This document shows positions 24,171 to 35,356 of a DNA stretch of 64,000 nt, piece after piece. Both the position numbers and the translations under genes were made by a program. The stretch is from Simmondsia chinensis. Lineage: Eukaryota; Streptophyta; Magnoliopsida; Caryophyllales; Simmondsiaceae. Under the pieces are notes generated by a model. That model worked only from the letters and a program-made list of their open reading frames with translations. It ran no database searches and was not told where the DNA came from. The stretch lies in assembly GCA_018398585.1 (NCBI GenBank), contig JAGTTD010000010.1, forward strand, positions 4,977,501 to 5,041,500, read 5' to 3'. The first letter of the stretch is position 1. The number at the start of each line of letters is the position of its first letter.

Positions 24171-25744
24171 TGGCATCAATTTCTACTTCAACTTCACAAA
24201 ACCCAAGCTCTTTTGTCATAACAGCAATTCTCAATGAACTCAATACAAACAAGATTAAGGGTCCGCCTGATAAAGTTCTTTTTTTTTTTTTCCTCGAAAG
24301 GAAAAAGACTTATTTCACATTAAGTGTTTGGCTTGAAAAAAGAAAGTGTTTCTAAATAGATGCAGAAGTTATTTTTTGCTTTTAAGCAGAAGCATAAAAA
24401 TGATTCTCATTTAAAATAGAAGCAAAAGTAGAAGCAAAGACTATAACTTTTTAGATAAAAATATCCCTATCATTTTTGAAAGTCTGATCATACCTTATTT
24501 GGCATACCTAGTAATCTAATTTGAATTGATGACTATTCAGATTTCTAGAATTTTTAAAATACTACTACTATATTATTCAACAAATTCGATCGATTGATCA
24601 AAAATGTGATTTTGAAAAGGCAGCTTTTTCACATTTAGGTTAAACAAGGCTATTAAGAATCAACAAAGGGGACAATGAACTAAATCTCGTCCAATTAAAC
24701 GAGTCTAACAACATGGGTTTCACGATACTATCCAATGATGCTACAGGTTGGTTCAAACAGTAAGGCAATTGGACTTGCCGCATCATGATAGAGTCGGGTG
24801 TCTCAAGGTTCTAAACCTACCATTGGCTACGAACAATTTGTTTAAGCCACACACTGAATTTATATGGATCCTCACTTGCCATGTTGCCCATACAAGCCAA
24901 ATGACCAACTCGATGTGGGCACGTAATAAGATACACAATTGAATGAGATAATTAGGGAAATAATCTACGACGAAGGGCAAGCAATTTAGAGTTGAATACA
25001 TTAGGGAAGAAAAGCGTGTAGACAGTAATAAGTAGTTGTCGAGTCAATGAAACCTCTGTATAATGTTAAAATACTATCAAGGTTAAGGCTCAAGGACAAT
25101 ATTGAGCACAAAGAGAACAACTCTTTCATCATTCAAGCAAGCCAAAAAAAAAAACACTCCAAATTGTTATTTTGTGATAGAGAGTTGAATACAATACTTT
25201 GTATTAGATTCACAAGCCACGTGTTCGAATCTCACCAGTCCCTACTTTCAGTATTAACATAATTTAAGCATAAAATATGAGGTCAGTCTATACAATATCC
25301 ACGCTTCAAGCTCAATGGGTAAATATACTGAATCCTCAACTTCTTCACGTCTACTGAACTGCATTCTAATGCAATTTTGTACCTAGATATTTTACATTTC
25401 ACTATCCAAGTTGTATCAAAAACGTTTTAAGAAATGGCATTTCAGATCATCAAATACTTCAAGAGAACTGGCAAGGAAATGAAAAAAGATGGCACTAATG
25501 GCTGAAATTGAGTCAAATGTATGAATATTGCTGTGTTTTATGGGTTACTTCAACTCTTCATTCTGTAAAGTAGAAAGGGTAAATATTTAACCTAACAAAT
25601 AAATAGCTAATCAAAAAGGCCTTATAAAACTGAAAATACTGTACCATGATAGAAGCCACCATCTTATCTCAATGATTACCATTAAAATCACACCAACAGC
25701 TCTATCTCCTCTTCCCCATGTCCTACACAACATCCTCTCTCTGA
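24171..25744. other. Intergenic DNA with possible tRNA-like SINE traces
   Basis: No gene. At 24740-24830 the phrases GGTTCAAACAGTAAGGCAATTGG and AAGGTTCTAAACCTACC look like worn box A and box B of a tRNA-type SINE. A second box B-like CGTGTTCGAATCTCACC lies at 25221-25237. Both are weak. The A/T-rich part 24280-24660 has the word-repeat style of a MITE (AGCAGAAGC, AAAAGTAGAAGC), but no ends were defined. Confidence 0.3.
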
Positions 25745-27480
25745 TGTCCTCTTCCCCAATTTTACCATGAAGCCATTTGTTTTGCTCATTGGCGTGATGC
25801 CATGTCCACTGAGTTACAAACTCTTCGGTCTAGCCAAACTCGGTCCATTGTCCCTTTATCTCCCAATAAAAAACTTGTAGGATGCCAAGTGGGTTTATAA
25901 GGCTAAACTTTGTTTTAATGGTTCTATAAAGCACTATAAGGCTCAATTAGTAGTCAAGGGCTTTACTCAAAAGGAGGACATTGATTTTACTGAAACGTTT
26001 TCTCCCCGTGGTCAAATGACCACTGTTAGAACTCTAGTTGCTCTCTTACACAGTGACTAACATACACTTTCTTATATGGTGACTAACATGAGGAAGTATA
26101 AATGTCTCTTCCCCCTGGTTTTCATGTTGAGGGGGAGAAGAGTCCTCTTGTTTATCGGCTCCATAAGGGCCTTTGTGGTTTTCGTCAGGCAAGCCAATAA
26201 TGGTTTGCCAAGTTATCGGGCACCCTCCTTCAGCTTGGTTGTTCACAGTCTTGTCATGACTATAGTATGTTTACTTGTTCACGTGGGTCTTCTTTCATTG
26301 CTTTAGTTGTGTATGTTGATCATATCATAGTTGCTAGGAATGATTTAAATGTTGCTACCAAACTCAATGACTTATTACACCCACGTTTTTGCCTTAAGTT
26401 TGGGCCTTGAGGTGGCTTGCAAATCTTTTGGGATTTGGGTTGTTAGCAACATTATGCACTCAATCATCTAGAACAATTTGAACACTAGAGTTGTAAACCC
26501 CTCTCTTGTCCTATGGATCCCACGATGAAGTTGAGCACGGATGATGGTGCTTTATTGTTTGATCCGGCCATATATTGGCAATTTATTGGCAAGTTATTAT
26601 ACTTGACTCTTACACGGCGCGATATTACGTTTGTTATTCACAAGTTGAGTCAATATCTTTCGGATCTCCACCAACCACACCATCTTGCGGCCTAGTACGT
26701 TTTACGTTACATAAAAGGCTCTCCAGGTCGAGGCTTTTTTTACTCCGCTACTTCCTCTCTTCATCTCAAGGCTTTTGCTGATGCCAATTGAGCTACTTGT
26801 GTTGATTGTCAATGTTCTATTACTAGTTTTGCTATATGTCTGGGTTCGTCCTTGATTTCTTGGCATTTTAAAAAGCAATATATGGTTTCCCGATCTCCCA
26901 CCAAGGCCGAGTATTGAGTATGGCTTTTGCCACTTGTGAGCTTTTATGGCTGATTGGCCTATTCACTAACTTTCAAGCTTATACACGTGTGCCCGTGCTT
27001 CTCTTTTGTGATAATTAAGCTGTACATACACTGCTCAAAATCTTGTGTTTCATAAACGAACGAAACACACATTGAGATAAACCGCCATCTCATTCGTGAT
27101 AAGGTTAGAGGGTGTCGTCAATAAATTTCAGCTTGCGAATCTTCTTACTAGGTCTTTAACAGCTCGTCAATTTTCTCCCGTTTTGGGCAAGTTGGGACTT
27201 CGGACATATACCTCCCAACTTGAAGGGACGTATTAAATTTTATTTTTACTGTATTTTTTTTTTGTATTTGGGCTTTTGTATTGCTGTTGGGCCTTTGTTT
27301 ATGTTTTGGGCTTCTTTTATTAGGCCCGTTTACCTTGGAGCTTTGTATATATTTGTTTCGCTTGTATTTCTAGGACAGTCCAAAGCTCCGGGTAGTTTTA
27401 CCCATTTCTCTCTCCTTTTTGATCTTGTTACCCCTCTCTACTACCACTCCACACGGCCAGTTCTGACATTTTCGAGGCCC
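25745..27480 (+). mobile_element. Degraded Ty1/copia pol fragment and start of 3' LTR
   Basis: Broken frames read in order as copia reverse transcriptase and RNase H. The markers are NQTWDIV-like and GCKWVYK-like traces near 25820-25900, FTQKEDIDFTETFSP near 25960-26005, MTTVRTLVALL at 26010-26050, then VVYVD, NDLNVATKLNDLL (26300-26380), and SPTKAEY (about 26890-26915). Gag and integrase are absent to the left. TTGAAGGGACG (about 27220) fits a polypurine tract and is followed by TATTAAATTT, the likely start of an LTR of unknown length. At least ten stops and frameshifts are present. Confidence 0.75.
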
Positions 27481-27534
27481 CAAATAAAATTTTCAAATAA
27501 AATCCTTCATATACAATAAATTATAAAAATTGAT

Positions 27535-27808
27535 TACATGCTTAAGTTTATGGATGAAGGCCCAAAAATGGTTTTATACTCTAATATGCCTCCTCACGCG
27601 GATGCTAGTTGGGCTTAAAGTGTGGATAGTGCACAGACTCACATCATATCTTGTGCTTAAATTGTTTTAATATTGAAAGTGGGGGGCTGCTAAGATTCGA
27701 ACACTTAACCTCTAGGTCATCAAAGCTCTGATACTATATCGAGGAACCATCTTTTTTAAAAGCTTAAACTTATGGGTGAAGGCCCAAAAATGGTTTTATA
27801 CTCTAACA
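27535..27808 (-). mobile_element. TRIM (miniature LTR element)
   Basis: On the minus strand a short LTR (27808-27737) begins TGTTAGAGTATAAAACC and ends CCTCGATA. It is followed directly by TAGTATCAGAGC, a one-base variant of the tRNA-Met primer site. After an interior of about 150 bases, a second LTR begins TATTAGAGTATAAAACC at 27586 and fades near 27535. The purine-rich GTGAGGAGGCA precedes it. The interior has no coding capacity. A GTTCGAATCTTAG sequence after the primer site also resembles a tRNA box B. A solo LTR of the same family lies at 42765-42815. Confidence 0.7.
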
Positions 27809-28200
27809 AAAATATTAACAATTAATATTTTAAAAATCACAATTCCAAAAATTCGAGGGCCCTAAGTGGTTACTTGAATCGCTTGGGGTTATGTCCAGCC
27901 ATAACTCCACTACTCTACCACTCTAACCTCAGCAAAGAAAATACGTTGGAGTTCTCCTAAATAAGATCAAGTTCCTTCAATAAATCTACTTTAAATATGT
28001 GTCAAAGAATCAAGTACAACCTAAGCTAATATGTGAAGGCCCGAGAATAGCTATATACTTATACCTTTAATGCATACACCCTCTCTTGCAACGATTGTTT
28101 GATTTTAAATTTGTAACCTCTTAATCAACGAGCGAAATCTTATGAAAACCAAGAATTTTCGAAAAGCTAAGTTCATTGAAACGTTATGCTCTAACAACAT
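27809..28200. other. Intergenic DNA, possibly interior of a minus-strand LTR element
   Basis: No gene seen. If the LTR at 28201-35356 (interrupted) is real, this stretch would include its interior near the primer site at 28183-28198. Confidence 0.3.
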
Positions 28201-28272
28201 TGCACCTATAATCAGGGACAGATTAGAGAGCAAGTCAGGGATGGATAGAAAGTGTCGGAGATATAGCATATA
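28201..28272 (-). repeat. Inner end of a minus-strand LTR, separated by the copia insertion
   Basis: Minus-strand reading from 34372 would join here after removal of the 28278-34366 element and one CAATA. The LTR would end at GGTGCA (28201-28206). TGTTGTTAGAGCATAACG follows directly at 28198-28181, a worn form of the usual primer site. This supports an LTR edge, but the sequence is decayed. Confidence 0.4.
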
Positions 28273-28277
28273 CAATA

Positions 28278-29069
28278 TGTTGATGTATTTTCAAAATATT
28301 TGTTGCATAAAATGTATATTTGTGTGTTAAATATTGTTTATATGTATATAAGATGTATTTGAGATTGTCCCAATACTTGTATGAGTGATTAGAGCATTAT
28401 TGGGAGTATGTGTTGACACATGGGTCATATGTGTCGACACAAAATCCTATAGAACGCAGGGGAGATAGCTGTGTGTCGACACACATGGCCCGTATGTCGA
28501 CACACAGCCCATTTCAGGTGCGCACGGAGGAAATCTGTGTGTCGACACACAGGCTTACAGTAAGCCAGTGTGTCGACCTGTGTGTCGACAATATCGACAC
28601 ACAGGCTTACAGAAAGCTGTGTGTCGATACTGTGTGTCGACACACAGGTCGGTTTTGACTGTTTTCTGCGCGGTTTCTTCCCAGTTCTTTTATATGTTGA
28701 TGCTCTTGGTTTTGGGACATTCTGAAGAGAATAATACCAGATATTCTCCCCTCTCATTAAGAAGAAGAAAACATATGAATTGGTAGTGGAATATCACAAG
28801 AAAGAAATTTGAAGAACATCTTCTTGGTTCTTGTGTTCTTTGTGAGTTTGGCAAAGGGTGAGTTCTCTAAATCAACCAATCTCTAGACATCTTCATCAAT
28901 CTCTTCCCATACACTTCTTCACTCCATATTTTGGTAGTTGTTGTATCCCCGAGGATATTTCGTATACCGAAATAAACCTTAAGGATAGTGATCACACGCC
29001 TCAACATCTGAGATCGTTTGGATACCCGGTTGCAAGGTTTTTGCAAGTATTTTCTGAATTTTTCTAACA
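28278..29069 (+). repeat. 5' LTR with palindrome array
   Basis: 792 bases. U3 contains eight to ten units of the palindrome TGTGTCGACACA or close variants between 28405 and 28650. TTTTATATG at about 28687 may be the TATA box. A segment at 28970-28984 (AATAAACCTTAAG) is complementary to the leader behind the LTR. Confidence 0.92.
28405..28650 (+). promoter_or_regulatory. TGTGTCGACACA palindrome array in U3
   Basis: Repeated palindromic units separated by 2 to 40 bases of mostly non-repeated DNA. Copies of the same array lie in the 3' LTR (33717-33950) and in both LTRs of the minus-strand relative. Repeated short motifs in U3 often act as transcription-factor binding or enhancer modules in plant copia elements. 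That role is an inference here. Each unit contains TGTC on both strands, the core recognised by auxin response factors. Confidence 0.55.
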
Positions 29070-29099
29070 ATCTTAAGGTTTATTATTCTGGTTTGGGTT
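29070..29099 (+). promoter_or_regulatory. Short leader without a standard tRNA primer site
   Basis: Only 30 bases separate the LTR end from the gag ATG. The expected TGGTATCAGAGC is absent. The leader begins ATCTTAAGGTTTA, and this 13-base start is also found directly behind the 5' LTR of the minus-strand copy (plus-strand 18577-18589). Its conservation and position suggest it is the primer site. The primer itself is unknown. Confidence 0.5.
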
Positions 29100-32000
29100 A
29101 TGGCTTCATCACTAAGGGAAATGACATCCAATTTGGTGAAATTGGACCGGTTTGATGGGGGAAATTTTCGACGGTGGCAGAGGAAGATGCATTTTCTCAT
29201 AACAACGCTGAATGTGGTGTATGTCCTGAATACACCGTCTCCATCCCCCGTTTCTGAGGAGGAAGAAACGCTGGCCGAGCAAAGGGAAAGACAGAAGTGC
29301 GAAAACGATGATTACATTTGTAGAGGGCACATCTTGAATGGGATGACCGATGCCTTGTTTGACATTTACTCTAACATGTCAACCGCGAAGGAACTATGGG
29401 ACGCACTTGAGGCTCGTTACATGGCTGAGGATGCAACAAGCAAAAAATTCCTGGTTAGTCAATTTAATAATTATAAGATGATTGATGGTCGTCCTGTCAT
29501 GGAGCAATTCCATGAAATAGAACGTATATTAAATAATTTTAAACAACATAACATGAATATGGACGACACAATCGTTGTTTCTTCCTTAATTGACAAACTT
29601 CCTCCCTCTTGGTAAGATGTAAGGAAAAATTTAAAACATAAGAAGGTGGATATGTCAATTGAGGAACTCGCTAACCATTTACGTATTGAGGAAGGTTACA
29701 GGGTGCAAGATGACAACAAAGAACGCCCGAGTGATGTTGGTAAAATCAACGTCGCAGAGGAAGGCCAATCTAGTAAGGGACCAAAGAGAACCGGACACTT
29801 CCAAAAGAACAATAAGCACAAGAGGCCGAAAGTTGTTTGTTGGGAGTGTCAGAAGCCCGGTCATATGCGAAAAGACTGTTATCGCCTTAAAAAGAACAAA
29901 GGCAAGGGGCTTGATCATCGCACTAAAAATTCGAACGAGAGGTTCGTGGCGATGATTTCGGAAGTCAATCTAATCGAGAGTGATAATTCTTGGTGGATTG
30001 ACTCGGGGGCCACGAAGCATGTATATAAGGACAGGGGGTTCTTCTCCACTTTTGAGCCCATAGACAACGAAACTGAGTTGTTCATGGGAAATGGGGCGTC
30101 GGTACCAGTTAAAGGTAAGGGAAAAATTGACTTACTTTTCACTTCCGGAAAAACCCTTACTTTAACTGATGTATGCTTCGCTCCTGATGTTAAGAAGAAT
30201 CTTGTATCGGGTGGCCTGTTGAATAGGTTTGGGTTCAAGTTGGTCTTCGAGGCCGACAAGTTTATTTTGTCAAAGGGTGGTGTATTTGTTGGGAAATGAT
30301 ACCTATGTAATGGTATGTTTAAACTAAATGTTAATAATAAGAACGTTGATTCTGTTTATATGCTTGATTCGTCGTTTTTATGGCATTATAGACTAGGTCA
30401 TGTGAATTTTCGTAGATTACATGAAATGGATAATTCTTCGTTGATTCCTCACATAGATAAAGTTGTTGACAAGTGCAAGACTTGGATGCTAACAAAAATA
30501 ACGAAATCTCCATTTCCTTCTGTGCAAAGAGAGACTAATCTACTTGATCTAGTCCATAGTGACTTATGTGACTTCAAGCGAACACCGAGTTTGGGTGGAA
30601 AGAATTACTTTGTTACATTTATCGATGATTATTCAAGATTTTGTTATGTTTATTTGATAAGTAACAAAGACGACTCGCTTGATAGGTTTAAAGCATATAA
30701 AGCAGAATCTGAATTACACTGTGAAACCTTCCTCAAGCGTTTAAGGTCGGATCGTGGTGGCAAATACTACGATCCTAAATATTTTGAATCCACGGGAATA
30801 ATACATGAAATAACTGCACCTTATACGCCACAACAAAATGGCGTGGCTGAGAGGAAAAACCGGACTCTAACTGAGACGGTTAATTCCATGTTATCTTATT
30901 CCGGTCTCAGTGATGGATTTTGGGGTGAGGCTATGTTAACGGCCTGTCACATATTAAATAGAGTTCCAAACAAGAGAAATAAAATAACTCCATATGAGTT
31001 GTGGAACAAACGAGCCCCTAATTTAGATTACCTAAAAGTGTGGGGGCGTAGGGCAGTTGTTAGAGTCCCTGAACCTAAACGGAAAAAATTAGGTGAAAGA
31101 GGCATTGATTGCATCTTTGTGGGTTATGCGTCTCATAGTAAGGCATATCGGTTCTATATTGTTGAACCTAATGATTATATCAACGTGAATACGATAGTAG
31201 AATCGAGAGATGCGATATTTGATGAGAATCGGTTTACTTCTATCCCTAGACCGAGAGATTATGTACCGGTTGAGATTGACACGCAAGTGTCTAATGACAT
31301 TGTTCGTCGTGAGAGGGAGAATGTCCCTGATAGGGCTCTAGAACTCCGAAGGAGTAAAAGAGCAAGGAAGGAGAAATCCTTCGGTTCGGACTTCTACACG
31401 TATTTGGTAGAAGGTTCGAGGAACGATGTGGACCAAGTGGTTCCATATTGTTGTGTCATGGAAGCTGATCCCATGACGTTTGATGAGGCGATGAGGTCTC
31501 ATGATGTCTCGTTTTGGAAAGAGGCTATAAACGATGAAATGGATTCCATTTTAGGTAATAATACCTGGATTCTTGAGGATCTTCCACGAGGAAGTAAACC
31601 CATCGGGTGCAAATGGATCTTCAAAAAGAAGATGAAAGTCGATGGATCGATTGACAAATTTAAAGCCCGATTGGTGGCTAAAGGATTCACCTAAAGACAT
31701 GGGCTGGATTACTTTGATACCTATGCCCCAGTGGCAAGGATATCGACGATAAGGGTTCTTATTGCTCTTGCCTCCATTTTTAAACTAGTGACACACCAAA
31801 TGGATGTCAAAACGGGATTCCTGAATGGTGAGCTAGAGGAGGAAGTATACATAGAACAATCAGAAGGGTTTGTTGTTCCGGGCCAAGAGAGAAAAGTGTG
31901 TAAACTCATACGTTCTCTGTATGGACTGAAACAAGCTCCGAAGCAATGGCACCAAAAATTTGATCAGGTTGTATTGAACAACGGATTCGTTATAAACGAA

Positions 32001-33020
32001 TCAGATAAATGTGTCTATAGCAAGTTTGATAATGGCAAAGGGGTCATTATATGTTTGTAAGTCGATGACATGCTGATTTTCGGTTCTGATATGGAGCAAG
32101 TAGAGAGAACTAAACTGTTTCTCTCTGAAAACTTTGCTATGAAAGACATGGGTGAGGCGGAGGTGATCCTCGGTATCAGAATTGTAAGGAATGGTAATTC
32201 CATTTCCTTGACACAGTCTCACTATATCGAAAAGGTGTTGAAAAGGTTCCATTTCTTTGACTGTGCACCGATATCCACACCGATGGATCCTAGTGTGAAA
32301 TTAGAACCGAATGGGGGTGCTCCAGTGGCATAATTGGAGTACGCTCGAGCTATTGGCTGTCTCATGTATGCCATGACAAGCACTAGGCCTGATATTGCCT
32401 TTGCTGTTGGAAAGCTGAGTAGGTATACCAGCAAACCGAGTAAGTTGCACTGGAATGCAGTGCACCGGGTACTGAAGTACCTAAAGAAGACTATGGATTA
32501 TGGTCTCAGTTATGTTGGGTATCCTCCTATTTTGGAAGGATATACTGATGCAAGTTGGATCTCCGATGTGGAGGATCATGCATCCACAAGTGGATGGGTA
32601 TTCCTGTTTGGTGGGGGTGCGGTTTCTTAGGGTTCCAAGAAACAAACTTGCATATCTGACTCTACAATGGCGGCGGAGTTTATAGCTCTTGCTTCTGCGG
32701 CTAAAGAAGCCGAGTGGTTAAAAGATCTCTTGTATGAGATACCTTTGTGGCCGAAGCCGATTTCTCCTATTTCTATCCATTGTGATAGTCAGGTAACGCT
32801 TTCTAAAGCATACAGTGAAGTGTATAATGGGAAGTCCAGACACATTGGTGTGAGACATAGTATGGTGAGACACCTTATTCGGGAAGGTGTTATCACTGTG
32901 GACTTCGTGAGAACCTGTCAGAATCTAGCGGATCCGTTTACTAAAGGCCTGGCTAGAGATTTGGTTTTGAAAACAAATGAAGGGATGGGGTTGAAACCTG
33001 TCATAATTAGTCGCCCATGA
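29100..33020 (+). pseudogene. copia gag-pol polyprotein, one frame with six premature stops
   Basis: 1307 codons in a single frame from ATG 29100 to TGA 33018-33020. Gag has a UBN2-type domain (KLDRFDGGNFRRW) and the knuckle CWECQKPGHMRKDC (29838-29879). The protease has DSGA at 30000-30011. The integrase has the HHCC region (H...H about 30385-30400, C at 30474), whose last Cys is Trp (30483-30485), then HSDLCD, FIDDYSR and NGVAERKNR for the D,D,E triad. RT starts near 31600 (GCKWIFKKKMKVDGS) and keeps VDD, but its preceding Tyr codon is a stop. RNase H includes YTDASW and [13 protein letters not shown]. The stops are at 29613, 30297, 31692, 32058, 32331 and 32628. No frameshift was found. 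Confidence 0.92.
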
Positions 33021-33587
33021 TAGGCCCTCAACTCGACGTCTAGTATGACGCTAGGTCTCGGGTTCAATGAGAGAGACTTGTCATCTGTGTGACTGCAAGC
33101 ACTAAATGAGTTTGTTTCCATCCCGAGTGTGAAGTGCTTGATACCTACGTTAGTGATTATAAAAGGATGAGCAAATGCTCTTAATGGACCTGGTTTTAGA
33201 ACTTATTGAATGTCGCATCGCAGGGGCATGATCAATTAGGTCCACCTTAGTGAGTGTTGAAGTTTGGCCGCTTCAAAGGGGTGATTTTTGACAAGGGTTT
33301 GGCCATGAAACACTCACGAAGGGTACAGGACACAAGGCCATAAATGTGTCGATCTGGGAGGTGTAGGGTGTGTACGGGGAGTACGCCTTGTGCGTGATTA
33401 GATAGTCGGTTAGTCAAATGGGTTGTATGGTTCAAAACTTGGTCTACCATTTTCGATCCGATTAACTGTATGGTCTTTTCACTAGCTGGGGGTTCAATCG
33501 TGAGACACCCTCGTTGATGCACAATAAGGCCTCCTTTAAACGAGATGTCACTATGAGATTGGTTGTATTTTGAAAATGGTGGGGGAT

Positions 33588-34366
33588 TGTTGATGTATTT
33601 TCAAAATATTTGTTGTATAAAATGTATATATGTGTGTTAAATATTGTTTATATGTATATAAGATGTATTTAAGATTGTCCCAATACTTGTATGAGTGATT
33701 AGAGCATTATTGGGAGTATGTGTCGACACATGGGTCATATGTGTCGACACAAAATCCTATAGAACGCAGGGGAGATAGCTGTGTGTCGACACACATGGCC
33801 CGTGTGTCAACACACGGCCCATTTCAGGTGCGCACGGAGGAAATCTGTGTGTCGACCTGTGTGTCGACAGTATCGACACACAGGCTTACAGAAAGCTGTG
33901 TGTCGATACAGACCTGTGTGTCGACACTCAACTTCGACACACAGGTCGGTTTTGACGGTTTTCTGCGCGGTTTCTTCCCAGTTCTTTTATATGTTGATGC
34001 TCTTGGTTTTGGGACATTCTGAAGAGAATACTACCAGATATTCTCCCCTCTCATTAAGAAGAAGAAAATATATGAATTGGTAGTGGAATATCACAAGAAA
34101 GAAATTTGAAGAACATCTTCTTGGTTCTTGTGTTCTTTGTGAGTTTGGCAAAGGGTGAGTTCTCTAAATCAACCAATCTCTAGACATCTTCATCAATCTC
34201 TTCCCATACACTTCTTCACTCCATATTTTGGTAGTTGTTGTATCCCCGAGGATATTTCGTATACCGAAATAAACCTTAAGGATAGTGATCACACGCCTCA
34301 ACACCTGAGATCGTTTGGATACCCGGTTGCAAGGTTTTTGCAAGTATTTTCTGAATTTTTCTAACA
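33588..34366 (+). repeat. 3' LTR with palindrome array
   Basis: 779 bases, nearly identical to the 5' LTR except in the array (33717-33950), where one block has been lost and another gained. CAATA follows at 34367-34371. Confidence 0.92.
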
Positions 34367-34371
34367 CAATA

Positions 34372-35356
34372 ACGATATTGCTTATAGTAATCCGTAAAAT
34401 TCGATCGTAGAATGCCGAAATAAGTAACCAAAAATACAGTAAAATGAACCGCGGAATTACTGCTGTAATTTCAGAAAAATAACCGGCAAATTGCCAAATT
34501 AAAACAGTAAAAATGAGTAAAACCCAACGTCAATTTCCTTCAAACGTAGTATGAATTGCTGTAAATTTGGGTCACAGTAAACGCAGCCAAAATGTTGAAC
34601 ACGACAATCAAAAAAATACCGGACAAGAGAAGGTAGGTTTAGAAAATACCGAAGATACCGTGCAGTGGGGAAAACCAATGTCCTAAACGACGATTTCGCC
34701 GCTGCTGCGGTGCATACAGTGGTGTCAGCGGCCGTCCTCCAGGATTGACACGGTCCGACTCTTAACGAGCACTCGTTAATTGTCGGGTAGGAGAGAACGA
34801 GAACTTTGCCCAAGTCACGGAAGGAGAGAAGTCTAAACCAAGGAAGAAGATGAGGGAAATTATATGCAAGAGAAGGTTGTTTTCTGCTATATTTTTTGAG
34901 CACTGCATGGGTTGCTATTTATAATGAAGAACCGAGAGAAAGACAGTAATGAACAACGGGAAGTAACCGACTGCCAATTAATCCATGTTTAACAGCTATA
35001 ATCTGATTAATTGCCATAATCCCAATAATCAATAGGTACTTAATGCTGCAATATGAAGTGCAACGGTAATGAGCAGATTTTCCGCAAAATAAATATACCC
35101 GGTGTAAAAGATTCACCCACACCCTCGCCCAAGCACGGCGGGCGGGCGGCGCGCGCGCGCGCCTGTGGTGTTCTCCATTCCTTCACCCAAGACTTAATTT
35201 AAATCACTTAAAAATATATCCCCTTATAAACCCAACCACCCTCTCCTAAACCATCAATGTGGGATTGGGAGTCTTACATTTACAATGTGGGGTATTTACC
35301 AATTGAGACACAATTTTTCTGCTAATTTGGATTTAGCTTGTATCATTTTTCTAACA
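34372..35356 (-). repeat. LTR of an unidentified minus-strand element, target of the copia insertion
   Basis: The right edge (plus-strand CTAACA at 35351-35356) reads TGTTAGAAAAATG on the minus strand. It abuts the RTE LINE coding sequence without a gap. Inside there is CCCACATTG-type DNA, a GC-rich repeat (35137-35164, GCGC units) and a good TATA box TATAAATAG on the minus strand at about 34915-34923. About 500 bases of leader-like sequence follow. With 28201-28272 the LTR would be about 1.06 kb. The minus open frame 34499-34903 is probably U5/leader, not a protein. An alternative is the promoter and first exon of an unknown gene. Confidence 0.45.

Larger units (their letters stand above)
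28278..34366 (+). mobile_element. Complete-length Ty1/copia retrotransposon with 5-bp target duplication
   Basis: The LTRs are 28278-29069 and 33588-34366, both TGTTG...TAACA. CAATA occurs directly outside both ends (28273-28277 and 34367-34371), a perfect 5-bp target duplication. By eye the LTRs differ by roughly a dozen substitutions outside a variable palindrome array, so the insertion is fairly recent. One long frame (29100-33020) encodes the whole gag-pol in the order gag, protease, integrase, RT, RNase H, as in Ty1/copia. The polypurine tract is GGTGGGGGATT (33578-33588). The element cannot make its own proteins because six stops interrupt the frame. Confidence 0.95.

Noticed and set aside
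27680..27740. tRNA-derived SINE in minus orientation
   Set aside because: The GTTCGAATCT word looks like a box B, but paired short LTR ends and a tRNA-Met primer site at the right place fit a TRIM better.
28405..28650. CRISPR array
   Set aside because: The repeats are 12-base palindromes with irregular spacing inside plant LTRs, not 25-40 base repeats with uniform spacers.
34499..34903. 134-residue minus-strand protein
   Set aside because: It starts just behind a TATA box in a probable LTR and has no domain I recognise. The U5/leader explanation is simpler, although a gene start cannot be excluded.
35137..35164. CpG-island promoter
   Set aside because: It is only a 28-base GCGC repeat inside a probable LTR, with AT-rich DNA around it.
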